Positions 31,471 through 40,147 of a stretch of DNA of 44,841 nucleotides are shown in pieces. The notes beneath the pieces are model-generated. The model did no database searches. It was not told the origin of the DNA and saw only the letters and a program-made list of their open reading frames with translations. Origin of the DNA: Kiloniellaceae bacterium (GTDB lineage Bacteria > Pseudomonadota > Alphaproteobacteria > Kiloniellales > J153). The DNA is taken from assembly GCA_021776095.1 (NCBI GenBank), contig JAJFGO010000110.1:1-44841 (forward strand), in the 5' to 3' direction. A program made the translations under genes and the position numbers. Every line of letters starts with the position of its first letter. Positions within the stretch are counted from its first letter, which is position 1.

Positions 31471-33048
31471 CTATTCCAGTTCCTTGGTCTTCAGGAATAC
31501 GATATCCTGGTTATTGCGTTGGGAGTAGTCGAGGTCCCAGTCGTTGCGGGCCAGGAATACCGGCTTGTCGTCCCGGTCCAGCACGATGCTCGAGGTGTGG
31601 CCTTTCACGAACTCATTGAGAAGTTTCGGGTCCTCGGCGCGCAGCCAGCGGGCCAGGGCAAAGGGTGTGTCCTCGAAGACAATCTCGACCCGGTATTCCT
31701 GCTTGGCGCGCGCCGCCAGCACGTCGAGTTGCAGGACGCCGACCACGCCGACAATCCATTGCGGCCCGAACGCCGGTTTGAAGACCTGGACCAGGCCTTC
31801 CTCGGCCAGATCGTCCAGGGCCCGGCGCAGTTGCTTGGCGCGCGTGGTGTCGGGCAGGTGAATGCGCCGCAGGATTTCCGGCGCGAAGGCGGGCAAGCCG
31901 GTGAAGCGGATCGCCTCGCCTTCGGTGAAGGTATCGCCGACCCTGACCGTGCCGTGGTTGGGCACACCGATCACGTCGCCCGGCCCGGCGTCGTCCACGA
32001 TTTCGCGGTCCCGCGCCATGAAGAAAATCGGGCTGTGCACCACCAGGTCCTTACCGGTACGCACCTGGCGCAGCTTCATGCCCCGGCGGAACTGGCCCGA
32101 ACATAGGCGCAAGAAGGCGACCCGATCGCGGTGGTTCGGGTCCATGTTGGCCTGGACCTTGAAGACGAAGCCGGTGACCGAGTCCTCGCCGGGCATAACC
32201 TCGCGCTGGTCGCTCGGGCTCGGCCTGGGCTCCGGCGCTTGCGTGGCGATCAGGTCGAGCAGGGCCTGCACCCCATAGCCTTTTAAGGCGCTGCCGAAGA
32301 TCGCCGGCGTCAGATGCCCGGCCCGGTAGGCTTCGCGCTCGAAGGGCTGATAGGCGGCGCGGACTAACTCGATGTTCTCGCGTGCCTGGTCCAACACCGG
32401 GGCGGGAATCGCCTCGTCTAGGCGCGGATCGTCAATGCCGTCCAGCGCGACTGTCGTGTCGCAGGGGCCGCTTGGGCCTTGCGTGGAGGTCAGGAAGCGT
32501 TCGCCCGCCAGGTCGTAGCAGCCGTGGAACTGGCCGCCCATGCCTAGGGGCCAAACCATGGGGGCGATGTCCAAGGCCAGGGTGTCCTGGATCTCGTCCA
32601 ACAACTCGAAGGGATCGCGCCCCTCCCGGTCGACCTTGTTGATCAGGGTCATGATCGGGATATCGCGCAGGCGGCACACCTCGAACAGCTTCCGCGTCTG
32701 GCTCTCGATACCCTTGGCCGCGTCGATCACCATGATCGCCGAATCGACCGCGGTCAGGGTGCGATAGGTGTCCTCGCTGAAGTCTTCGTGGCCCGGCGTG
32801 TCCAGCAGGTTGAAGACCAGGCCCTCGTGCTCGAAGGTCATGACCGAGCTGGTCACCGAGATGCCGCGTTCCTGCTCGATCTTCATCCAGTCGGATCGGG
32901 CCCGCCGCTTGTCGCCGCGCGCCTTCACGCTGCCGGCCAGGTGAATCGCGCCCCCGGCCAGCAGCAGCTTTTCGGTCAGGGTCGTCTTGCCCGCATCGGG
33001 GTGCGAGATAATGGCGAAGGTACGGCGCCGCTTGAATTCGGCCGACAT
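31471..33048 (-). CDS. prfC: Peptide chain release factor 3
   Basis: The 525-aa translational GTPase has G1 SHPDAGKT (15-22), G2 ERGISVTSS with the switch Thr, G3 DTPGHEDF, G4 NKVD and the RF3-typical GWxxxxGxGGxF-like element (PLGMGGQFHGCYDL). Domain II (about 300-380) and the C-terminal RF3 domain (TTRAKQLRRALDDLAEEGLVQVFKP, VGVLQLDVLAARAKQEYRVEIVFED) complete it. RF3 removes RF1/RF2 from the ribosome after peptide release, in the cytoplasm. It is a housekeeping gene embedded in an accessory neighbourhood. The 131 bp upstream, after recQ, hold no gene and no clear promoter that I could fix. Confidence 0.96.
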   Translation of the reverse strand: MSAEFKRRRTFAIISHPDAGKTTLTEKLLLAGGAIHLAGSVKARGDKRRARSDWMKIEQERGISVTSSVMTFEHEGLVFNLLDTPGHEDFSEDTYRTLTAVDSAIMVIDAAKGIESQTRKLFEVCRLRDIPIMTLINKVDREGRDPFELLDEIQDTLALDIAPMVWPLGMGGQFHGCYDLAGERFLTSTQGPSGPCDTTVALDGIDDPRLDEAIPAPVLDQARENIELVRAAYQPFEREAYRAGHLTPAIFGSALKGYGVQALLDLIATQAPEPRPSPSDQREVMPGEDSVTGFVFKVQANMDPNHRDRVAFLRLCSGQFRRGMKLRQVRTGKDLVVHSPIFFMARDREIVDDAGPGDVIGVPNHGTVRVGDTFTEGEAIRFTGLPAFAPEILRRIHLPDTTRAKQLRRALDDLAEEGLVQVFKPAFGPQWIVGVVGVLQLDVLAARAKQEYRVEIVFEDTPFALARWLRAEDPKLLNEFVKGHTSSIVLDRDDKPVFLARNDWDLDYSQRNNQDIVFLKTKELE

Positions 33049-33179
33049 GGTTTACTCACGAAATTCCAGGATGACGTCGATGGCGGGACGGTGGAGTGCT
33101 AAGGCTACTTCACTAGATCGAGACGGTACCGACCCAATACAACATAAGGCGCACCAATGAACCGTCTAGGCGGCCTTGT

Positions 33180-35057
33180 TTAGTCCGGGGCCCGCGCCAA
33201 GGCAAATCGCTCAAGCGTGGTCCGGGCCGTTTCGGCGTCTTCGATGGCGGTCAAGAACGGTGCCGCGAAGTCCTTTAGCTTGGCCGCGCCGACACCGTGG
33301 ACCTCGGCGAAATCAGCCGTGGTGCGCGGGCACCGCCGGGCCATGTCGGTGAGCGAGCGGTCCGAGAAGACGACGTAGGCCGGCACCCCGCGCTCCTTGG
33401 CCAGGCGCAGGCGCAATTCCTTGAGGGCGCCGAGCAGGGCCTCTTGCGCCGCCGATAGGTCTGGGAGGTGTTCATCGGTCTTGGCGCCTCGGCGCGACCC
33501 CCGCGTCGGCCGCGCCACGGGCTTGCGATACCGAAAACCGGTCTCGCCGCGCAGCAGGGCGGCGCCCTTTTCCGTCAGGCCCAATCCACCGAAGCCTTGG
33601 ATGTCGAGGCGCAGGAACCCGGCGGAAACAAGCTGGCGGATGAGAGCGTGCCAGTCCTGCTTGCCGCTTTTGGCGCCTAGGCCGAAGGTCGGCAGGCGGT
33701 CGTGACCGGCCTTGAGGATCTTCTCGTTGTGGGACCCGCGCAACACGTCGACGATGTGGGCGGCGCCGAAACGCTGCCCGGTTTTGTGAACGGTTGCCAG
33801 CGCCTGTTGCCCCTCGCGGGTGCCGTCAGTGACCTCGGGCGGGTCGATGCAAATATCGCAGTTGCCGCAGGTTTCGGTATCCTCCCCGAAGTAGGCGAGC
33901 AGAGCGCGGCGGCGGCATTCGGGCGATTCGCAATAGCCGATCAGCGCGTCCAGGCGCTTGTGCTCGCGGCGTTTGCGGTCTTCGCCGGCATCTTCCTGCG
34001 CGATGAACATGCGGCGCATGCGGATATCGTCCAGGCCATAGAGCATGTGCGCCTTGGCCGGGGCCCCGTCGCGCCCGGCGCGGCCGATTTCCTGATAATA
34101 GGCCTCGACGCTGCCGGGCAAATCGGCGTGAAAGACGAAGCGCACGTCGGGCTTGTCGATCCCCATGCCGAAGGCGATGGTCGCGACCACCACGACACTG
34201 GCTTCGGTCATGAACGCGTTCTGGTTCGCCTCGCGCGCGTCCCGGTCCATGCCGGCGTGATAGGGCAGGGCCTTGAATCCGTGTTCCGTCAGGAAGGCCG
34301 CCGTTTGCTCGGTTTTCTTACGCGACAGGCAATAGACGATGCCGCTCTCACCCGCGTGGCGCTCCAGGAAACCCAGAAGCTGACGCTTCCAGTCCCGCTT
34401 TTCTTCGACCGCCAGGCGGATATTCGGGCGGTCGAAGCCGAGCACGATGGAGTCGGCTTGGCCGCCGAACAACTTGTCCAGGATATCGTGCCGGGTCGCC
34501 GCGTCGGCGGTCGCGGTTAGGGCCGCGATGGGCACGCCGGGAAATAGATCCCGAAGCTGGGCCAGGGCTTCGTACTCGGGCCGGAAGGCCGGCCCCCACT
34601 GGGATATGCAATGGGCCTCGTCGATCGCGATCAGGCGAACCGGCAGTTTGCCCAGGGCCGCCAGCATGCGCGCGGTCATGAGCCGTTCTGGGGCCAGGTA
34701 GAGAATCTGGGTTTCGCCCGCGGCGACCCGCCGCCAAACGGCGACATTCTGCGTCCGGTCCTGCGCGGAATTGATTGCCTCGGCCGCGACGCCGCTCAGA
34801 CGCAATGCGGCGACCTGATCGCGCATCAGCGCGACCAAGGGCGAGACCACCAGGGTCAAACCGTCCAGCATGAGTGCCGGTACTTGAAAGCAGAGGGATT
34901 TGCCGGCGCCGGTGGGCATGACGCTGAGCACACCGCGCCCGGCCAGCAGGGCCTCGATGGCCGCCTCTTGACCGGGCCGGAAGCCGTCGAAGCCGAAAAC
35001 CTGTTTGAGGACCTTACGGCTCTCGGCCGACTCCGGCGCCGCGCGATTCGTCTGCAT
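33180..35057 (-). CDS. recQ: ATP-dependent DNA helicase RecQ
   Basis: The 625-aa helicase has Walker A PTGAGKS (48-54), DEAH at 146-149, TATAD motif III, AFGMGIDKPDVRFVFHADLPGS and QEIGRAGRDG. Next come the RecQ-Ct zinc-binding cysteines (YCESPECRRRALLAYFGE...CGNCDIC), a winged-helix domain (about 405-495) and one HRDC domain at the C-terminus (about 530-605, SDRSLTDMARRCPRT...GVGAAKLKDFA). It unwinds DNA 3' to 5' in recombination and fork repair. It starts 9 bp after the LysR gene stop and precedes prfC by 131 bp. Between the winged helix and HRDC a basic linker (RPTRGSRRGAK) is visible. The assignment is firm. Confidence 0.96.
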   Translation of the reverse strand: MQTNRAAPESAESRKVLKQVFGFDGFRPGQEAAIEALLAGRGVLSVMPTGAGKSLCFQVPALMLDGLTLVVSPLVALMRDQVAALRLSGVAAEAINSAQDRTQNVAVWRRVAAGETQILYLAPERLMTARMLAALGKLPVRLIAIDEAHCISQWGPAFRPEYEALAQLRDLFPGVPIAALTATADAATRHDILDKLFGGQADSIVLGFDRPNIRLAVEEKRDWKRQLLGFLERHAGESGIVYCLSRKKTEQTAAFLTEHGFKALPYHAGMDRDAREANQNAFMTEASVVVVATIAFGMGIDKPDVRFVFHADLPGSVEAYYQEIGRAGRDGAPAKAHMLYGLDDIRMRRMFIAQEDAGEDRKRREHKRLDALIGYCESPECRRRALLAYFGEDTETCGNCDICIDPPEVTDGTREGQQALATVHKTGQRFGAAHIVDVLRGSHNEKILKAGHDRLPTFGLGAKSGKQDWHALIRQLVSAGFLRLDIQGFGGLGLTEKGAALLRGETGFRYRKPVARPTRGSRRGAKTDEHLPDLSAAQEALLGALKELRLRLAKERGVPAYVVFSDRSLTDMARRCPRTTADFAEVHGVGAAKLKDFAAPFLTAIEDAETARTTLERFALARAPD

Positions 35058-35066
35058 CGCGATGGC

Positions 35067-36014
35067 TTAGCCCGCGACCAGACTCCTGACAAGCGGCACC
35101 TGGGAAACGGGCTCCGGCGGTTCCGGCACGTGGCCGGCAAGCCGCCCGGCTTCGGCCTTGAAGATATCCGCCAAGGCCGCGCTGACCGCGCGCACGGCGG
35201 GCGAGCGGCGCAGGTCTTGGTGTAGGACCAAGTGCAGATCGCGCGCGATTTCCTCCAAGGGCGGGCTCAGGCGTACCAGCGCTGGGTCCCGATCGGCGGC
35301 GAAACAGGGCAGAACCCCCAGGCCGGCGCCCTGGCGCACCGCCTCGTGCAGAATGATGCCGTTGTTCACCCGTATGGCGGGCAAGCGCCCGTTCAGGTGC
35401 GAAAGCAACCAGGTTTGATTCTGAAAATAGGCGTGGTCCTCGTCGTAACCGACCCAAGCGCAGTCGCGGTAGCGCGCCTCGCCGTAGGCGGCGGGATGGG
35501 CGGCGACATAGTCGCGCGCGCCATAGATCGCGAAGGTATAGCGGCCGATCTTGCGCGCAATTAGGCCCGGGTTGTCGGGCAGGCATTCGCGGATCAGCAA
35601 GTCAGCCTCGCGTCGCAAAAGGTCCGCTTGGATATGGGTGACCGAAATCTCGATTTCGATTTCTGGCAGGCGGGTGCGCAGCGCGGTCAGGTGACCGGCC
35701 AGGAACTGTGCGAAGGTTTCCCAGACCGAAATCCGGACCACGCCGCTGGCATCTTGGGTGAAGGCCGCTTGATGGCGGTCGACCGCCAGGGCCGATCGCT
35801 CCATGGCTTCCGCCAGGGGCAACAACTCCGCACCCGCCGTGGTCGGCACCAAGCCTTCCGGCAAGCGGTCGAACAGTCGCGCCCGCAGCGAATTCTCCAG
35901 GCCCTTCAGGCGCCGGCCGACAGTCGGCTGAGTTACCTTGAGGCTCCGCGCTGCGGCGGACAGGCTGCCCTCGCGCACGACCGCGAGGAATACGCGCAGA
36001 TCGTCCCAGTTCAT
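35067..36014 (-). CDS. LysR-family transcriptional regulator
   Basis: The 315-aa protein starts at MNWDDLRVFLAVV; a further ATG at 36026 and a TTG at 36053 are possible but add residues outside the family profile. The winged helix is at about 1-60 (GSLSAAARSLKVTQPTVGRRLKGLE), the linker helix follows, and the type-2 periplasmic-binding-like effector domain fills about 85-290. The N-terminal pattern WDDLRVFLAV...GSLSAAAR marks the clade of small regulators that often control adjacent genes. It is divergent from the large ABC exporter across a 160-bp gap with a TTAT-N9-ATAA dyad. It shares a strand with recQ, but a regulatory link to recQ is unlikely. Confidence 0.92.
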   Translation of the reverse strand: MNWDDLRVFLAVVREGSLSAAARSLKVTQPTVGRRLKGLENSLRARLFDRLPEGLVPTTAGAELLPLAEAMERSALAVDRHQAAFTQDASGVVRISVWETFAQFLAGHLTALRTRLPEIEIEISVTHIQADLLRREADLLIRECLPDNPGLIARKIGRYTFAIYGARDYVAAHPAAYGEARYRDCAWVGYDEDHAYFQNQTWLLSHLNGRLPAIRVNNGIILHEAVRQGAGLGVLPCFAADRDPALVRLSPPLEEIARDLHLVLHQDLRRSPAVRAVSAALADIFKAEAGRLAGHVPEPPEPVSQVPLVRSLVAG

Positions 36015-36070
36015 GGCTCCGTTCATGGCCCCATCATGCCGGAGCGCCGTCAAAGCCTCAACAATTATGT

Positions 36071-36087
36071 TTATACGAAATAGATAA
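36071..36087. promoter_or_regulatory. Candidate LysR box, TTAT-N9-ATAA
   Basis: TTATACGAAATAGATAA matches the LysR T-N11-A pattern with a 4-bp inverted repeat, in the AT-rich gap (36055-36175) between the LysR gene and the divergent fused ABC exporter gene. Its centre is about 65 bp from the LysR start and 95 bp from the exporter start, as expected for an autoregulatory and activation site. Confidence 0.45.
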
Positions 36088-36174
36088 TATATGATCGGAA
36101 TTCATTTTTGTTGAGCGTATACCTGAACCCTCAGATTGGTTCGAGTCGCCACGGATACAGGGAACGTCCAAGAA

Positions 36175-39100
36175 ATGTATTTCAATCCAAAGCTTTGGGG
36201 CTTTACAACCGGGGTCCGCAACCGAATTTGGGGGGCGGTGGCGCTCGGCCTCCTGTCGTCCATGCTGGGCATCCTGCGCCTCGCGCTGCTGGGTTGGCTG
36301 CTGGCGCAGGTTTTCGCTGGGGCAACCCTGGGTGAACTGGCGCTGCCAGGCGCCATCGTCGCCGTGGTGGTTCTGCTGCGCGGCGCTTTGGAGTATGCGC
36401 GGATCGCGGTCGCGCATCGTACGGCGGCGGCGGTGCAGCTCGATCTGCGGGCTCGGCTCTACGACAAAGTGGTCGAACTCGGGCCGGCCTATTTCGGGCT
36501 ACAGCGCACCGGCGACGTGCTGGTCTCCCTGATCGATGGGGTCGAGCACCTGGAGGTGTATTTCGGCAAGTATCTGCCGCAGCTCTTCGTCGCCGTCATC
36601 AGCCCGCTGCTGATTTTCGCCTTCGTCGCCTGGCTCGATCTGCCGGTGGCGGTCATATTTTTAACTGCGGCGCTGGTGACCCTGATCGCGCCGATCGCCT
36701 GGCATCGCCGGGATCAAGTCAGCTCCCTGGCCCGCGCGCGCGCCTATGGCGACTTCGCCGCCGAGTTTCTGGATTCGATCCAGGGCTTGGCCACCCTCAA
36801 GGCCTTCGGGCAAAGCACCGCCCGGGCCCGGCTGCTGGCGGACAAGGCGCACGAACTGTTCCGCACCACCATGTGGGTGCTGGCGACCAACTCCCTATCG
36901 CGCGGCATTACCGATACCGGCATTGCCGTGGGGGCGGCGGCCGCCCTTGGTCTGGGCGCCTACCGGGTCGGCCAGGGCGAGATGACCCTGGGCGCCCTGT
37001 TGATCGTTCTCATGCTGGGTATCGAGGTGTTCCGGCCTTTGCGCGATCTGCGCTCCCTGCTGCACGACGGCATGCTGGCGCAGTCTGCTGCCGGCAAGAT
37101 CCTGGCACTCTTCGACCGCAAGGCGAGCGTGTCGGACACCCGGCTATCGGGTGTGCCGGCCGCCGGTTTGCCTGCGACCTTGGAATTCCGCGATGTCCAT
37201 TTCGCCTACCCCGGCGGGCGGGGACCGACTCACGATGGGCTCAATTTTTCCGTCGCGGCCGGAGAGCGCATCGGTATTGTCGGGTCAAGCGGTTCTGGCA
37301 AATCGACCATCGTTCGTTTGCTCCTGCGCCTCTACGATCCGAAGGTTGGCGGCATTCTCCTGGGTGGGTGCGACCTGCGGGATATGAGCTTCGCGGAGTT
37401 GCGCGGCCATCTCGCCATCGTCAATCAGGACACCTATCTGTTTCACGGCACCGTCGAGGAGAACCTGCGGCTCGGCAAGCCGGCGGCGAGCCAGGAGGAC
37501 TTGGAGGCCGCGGCGCGCGCGGCCAACGCCCATGATTTCATCATGGCTTTGCCCCAAGGTTATGGCAGCGTGATCGGCGAGCGTGGCATCAAGCTTTCGG
37601 GCGGCCAGCGACAGCGCATCGCTATTGCCCGTGCCGTGCTGCGCGACGCGCCGATCCTGGTCCTCGACGAGGCCTTGTCGGCAGTCGACGCCGAGAACGA
37701 GGCCGTGATCCAAGAAGCGCTCGATCGCCTGATGGTCGGGCGCACCACCCTGATTCTGGCACACCGCCTGTCCAGCATCATCGGCGCCGACCGCATTCTG
37801 GTGCTCGGCCAAGGCCGGGTTATCGAGGAGGGTCGGCACAGCGCCTTGATGGCGAAGCGCGGCGCTTACTACCGCCTCATGGCCGAGCAAGCCAAGGACC
37901 GCGGCGGCGCGTCCCTAGCGGCCGCGGGCGACGGGGCCGCGGTTTTCCAATCGGCACCGCTTTTGGCCGCCGCGGAACCTGAGGTGTCGGGGGTGCCAGG
38001 CATGGAACCCGATACCGGCGTGCTGGCGGCCGATGGCCTGGGCTGGGCCGGCGCGCTGGCGCTCTTGCTGCGGGTGGTGCGGCCGTGGCGTGGCCGCCTG
38101 GCCCTGACTTTCCTGTTCGGTGTCTCGCGGGTCGCCGCCTTCATTTCTGTCGGTCTGGTCTCGGCCTTGGCCGTGGCGGCGGTCAAGACCGGTGAGCCGA
38201 TATTTGCGCTCATTGTCGCGCTCATGGTCTTGGCGCCCGCGGCCGGGGTTCTGCATTGGCTGGAATCTTGGATCGCCCACGACATGGCCTTCCGCTTGTT
38301 GGCGCAGATGCGCATCGATCTTTTCCGTAAAGTGGACAGCCTGGCGCCGGCCTACCTAGTGCGCCGGCGCACCGGCGACCTGGTTGCCATGGCGACCCAC
38401 GATGTGGAACTGGTCGAGTACTTCTTCGCCCATACCATTGCCCCCGCCTTTGTCGCGGTCCTGGTGCCGGGCGCGGCGATCCTCGGCCTTGCCTGGGTTT
38501 CGTCCAGCTTGGCGCTCGCGCTCCTGCCATTCCTGCTGATAGTCGGCGCCTCGCCGTTTCTTCTGCGCCGCAGGATCGATCGCCTGGCGTCGCGCGACCG
38601 CGAGGCCCTGGGTGAATTGAACGCGCACACGGTCGATACCATTCAAGGCCTGGGCGAGGTCATGGCGTTTCAGCAGGAGGCGGCCCGCAAGACAGCTTTT
38701 CTCGATCTGATTCGGCGTCACCACGCGGTGCGCCTGCCGTTTTTCGCCGATCTGACCCTGCAGACTGCCCTAGTCGAGGTCATGACCACCTGGGGCGGCT
38801 TGGCGGTGGTCTTGGTCGGCGGCAGTTTGGCGGCGTCCGGCGCGATCTCGCCGCTTTATCTGCCGCTCTTTACCTTGCTCGCCATGGCGGCTTTCCTGCC
38901 TGTGTCCGAGATCGCCGACATCGGCCGGCAATTGGCCGACACCCTGGGCGCGACCCGCCGGCTTGACGCCGTGCACCGAGAACCGGTGCCGGTGACCGAT
39001 GGGCCGCTCGCGGTAGACCCGGTCCCGGCCGATTCGCTAGGGGGCCAGGGTGTCGATATTGCCTTCGAGGGCGTGACTTTCCACTACGATGAGGTCGCCC

Positions 39101-39825
39101 GTGCTGCCCTGCACGACGTGACGCTGAAGATTTCCGCCGGGCAGACCATTGCCCTGGTTGGCTCCTCCGGTGCCGGCAAGACCACCATGGCGCATCTTAT
39201 TCTGCGCTTTTGGGACCCGGAAACAGGGCGGATCACCCTGGGCGGCCACGATCTGCGCGACTACAAGCTGGACGATTTGCGCCGTCATGTCGCCCTGGTG
39301 GCGCAGGACACCTATCTCTTCAACGCCTCGCTACGCGACAACATCGCGATCGCCAAGCCGGAGGCTACGGTGGCGGAACTCAACCAGGCAGTGCGCCGCG
39401 CCGCCTTGGAGGACTTCGTGGCGGGTCTTCCCCAGGGTCTGGAGACGCCAGTCGGCGAGCGGGGCATGGCGCTGTCCGGTGGGCAACGGCAAAGGGTCGC
39501 CATAGCCCGCGCCTTCCTGCGCGATGCCCCGGTGCTGGTCCTGGACGAGGCGACCTCCAACCTGGACGCCGAAAGCGAGCAGTTGGTCCACCGCGCCCTG
39601 CGCGATCTCATGGCCCAGCGCTCTACAATTGTCATCGCACACCGGCTGTCGAGCGTTCGCGAGGCCGACAAGATTGTGGTCATGGATCAGGGACGCGCGA
39701 TCGAGACCGGGACCCACGCCGAGCTTCTGGCGCGCGGCGGCGCCTATGCCCATCTGGTTGGGCGTCAGTTGACCGGCGGCGGTGGCGAAGGGCGTGTGGC
39801 GGTGGCCCTAGCCCCTAGCCCCTAG
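36175..39825 (+). CDS. Fused CydDC-like ABC exporter (two half-transporters in one chain)
   Basis: This 1216-aa protein holds two complete half-transporters in tandem. The first has a six-helix domain (about 10-300; EVYFGKYLPQLFVAVISPLLIF is CydD-like), then an ATPase with Walker A GSSGSGKST (about 368), signature [14 protein letters not shown] (about 473) and Walker B ILVLDEALSAVD. The second has a membrane domain (about 620-910; IAHDMAFRLLAQMRIDLF and RRRTGDLVAMATHDVELVEYFF are CydC-like) and an ATPase with GSSGAGKTT (about 994), LSGGQRQRVAIARA (about 1100) and VLVLDEATSNLD. CydDC exports cysteine/glutathione to support cytochrome bd assembly, normally from two genes. No cydAB is present here. 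I start at MYFNPKLWGF; the frame begins 13 codons earlier with TTG. Confidence 0.9.
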   Translation: MYFNPKLWGFTTGVRNRIWGAVALGLLSSMLGILRLALLGWLLAQVFAGATLGELALPGAIVAVVVLLRGALEYARIAVAHRTAAAVQLDLRARLYDKVVELGPAYFGLQRTGDVLVSLIDGVEHLEVYFGKYLPQLFVAVISPLLIFAFVAWLDLPVAVIFLTAALVTLIAPIAWHRRDQVSSLARARAYGDFAAEFLDSIQGLATLKAFGQSTARARLLADKAHELFRTTMWVLATNSLSRGITDTGIAVGAAAALGLGAYRVGQGEMTLGALLIVLMLGIEVFRPLRDLRSLLHDGMLAQSAAGKILALFDRKASVSDTRLSGVPAAGLPATLEFRDVHFAYPGGRGPTHDGLNFSVAAGERIGIVGSSGSGKSTIVRLLLRLYDPKVGGILLGGCDLRDMSFAELRGHLAIVNQDTYLFHGTVEENLRLGKPAASQEDLEAAARAANAHDFIMALPQGYGSVIGERGIKLSGGQRQRIAIARAVLRDAPILVLDEALSAVDAENEAVIQEALDRLMVGRTTLILAHRLSSIIGADRILVLGQGRVIEEGRHSALMAKRGAYYRLMAEQAKDRGGASLAAAGDGAAVFQSAPLLAAAEPEVSGVPGMEPDTGVLAADGLGWAGALALLLRVVRPWRGRLALTFLFGVSRVAAFISVGLVSALAVAAVKTGEPIFALIVALMVLAPAAGVLHWLESWIAHDMAFRLLAQMRIDLFRKVDSLAPAYLVRRRTGDLVAMATHDVELVEYFFAHTIAPAFVAVLVPGAAILGLAWVSSSLALALLPFLLIVGASPFLLRRRIDRLASRDREALGELNAHTVDTIQGLGEVMAFQQEAARKTAFLDLIRRHHAVRLPFFADLTLQTALVEVMTTWGGLAVVLVGGSLAASGAISPLYLPLFTLLAMAAFLPVSEIADIGRQLADTLGATRRLDAVHREPVPVTDGPLAVDPVPADSLGGQGVDIAFEGVTFHYDEVARAALHDVTLKISAGQTIALVGSSGAGKTTMAHLILRFWDPETGRITLGGHDLRDYKLDDLRRHVALVAQDTYLFNASLRDNIAIAKPEATVAELNQAVRRAALEDFVAGLPQGLETPVGERGMALSGGQRQRVAIARAFLRDAPVLVLDEATSNLDAESEQLVHRALRDLMAQRSTIVIAHRLSSVREADKIVVMDQGRAIETGTHAELLARGGAYAHLVGRQLTGGGGEGRVAVALAPSP

Positions 39826-40118
39826 TCGCCAAGTAGATCGCAGGTCGTACGGTTGCGTTCGATCAGCATGTCTTGGGTATCGCGCCGGTATTCCGCCATG
39901 CGCGGCGTCTCACCATGGGCGTCGAGCGCGGCCTGATCGGCGTAAACCTCGTAGAGAATCACGTGGTCGCTGGTGTCGTTCGGCACCAGGACATCGAACT
40001 GCAGGCAGCCCGGCTCGCTTTCCAGACAGATTGCACCGTGTTGACGCACCCGCGCGATGAAGCCGTCGCGCTGGCCCGGTTTCAGCTTAAATTCGACCAC
40101 CAAGGCGATCTTGCCCAT
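39822..40118 (-). CDS. ABM-domain (YgiN-like) small monooxygenase family protein
   Basis: The 98-aa ferredoxin-like alpha-beta barrel protein shows the antibiotic-biosynthesis-monooxygenase pattern: MGKIALVVEFKLKPGQ at the N-terminus, RVRQHGAICLESEPGCLQFDVLVP, then VILYEVYADQAALDAHGETPRMAEY. Members include quinol monooxygenases such as YgiN, LsrG-type isomerases and heme-degrading enzymes; they often work as dimers without cofactors. It is the last gene of the AtzG-amidase-ABM minus-strand group, 29 bp after the amidase stop. Its stop codon overlaps that of the convergent ABC exporter gene in a shared CTAG (39822-39825). The function here is unknown. Confidence 0.88.
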   Translation of the reverse strand: MGKIALVVEFKLKPGQRDGFIARVRQHGAICLESEPGCLQFDVLVPNDTSDHVILYEVYADQAALDAHGETPRMAEYRRDTQDMLIERNRTTCDLLGD

Positions 40119-40147
40119 GGGACTTTCCCTTCCGTTCGTTTGATGTG

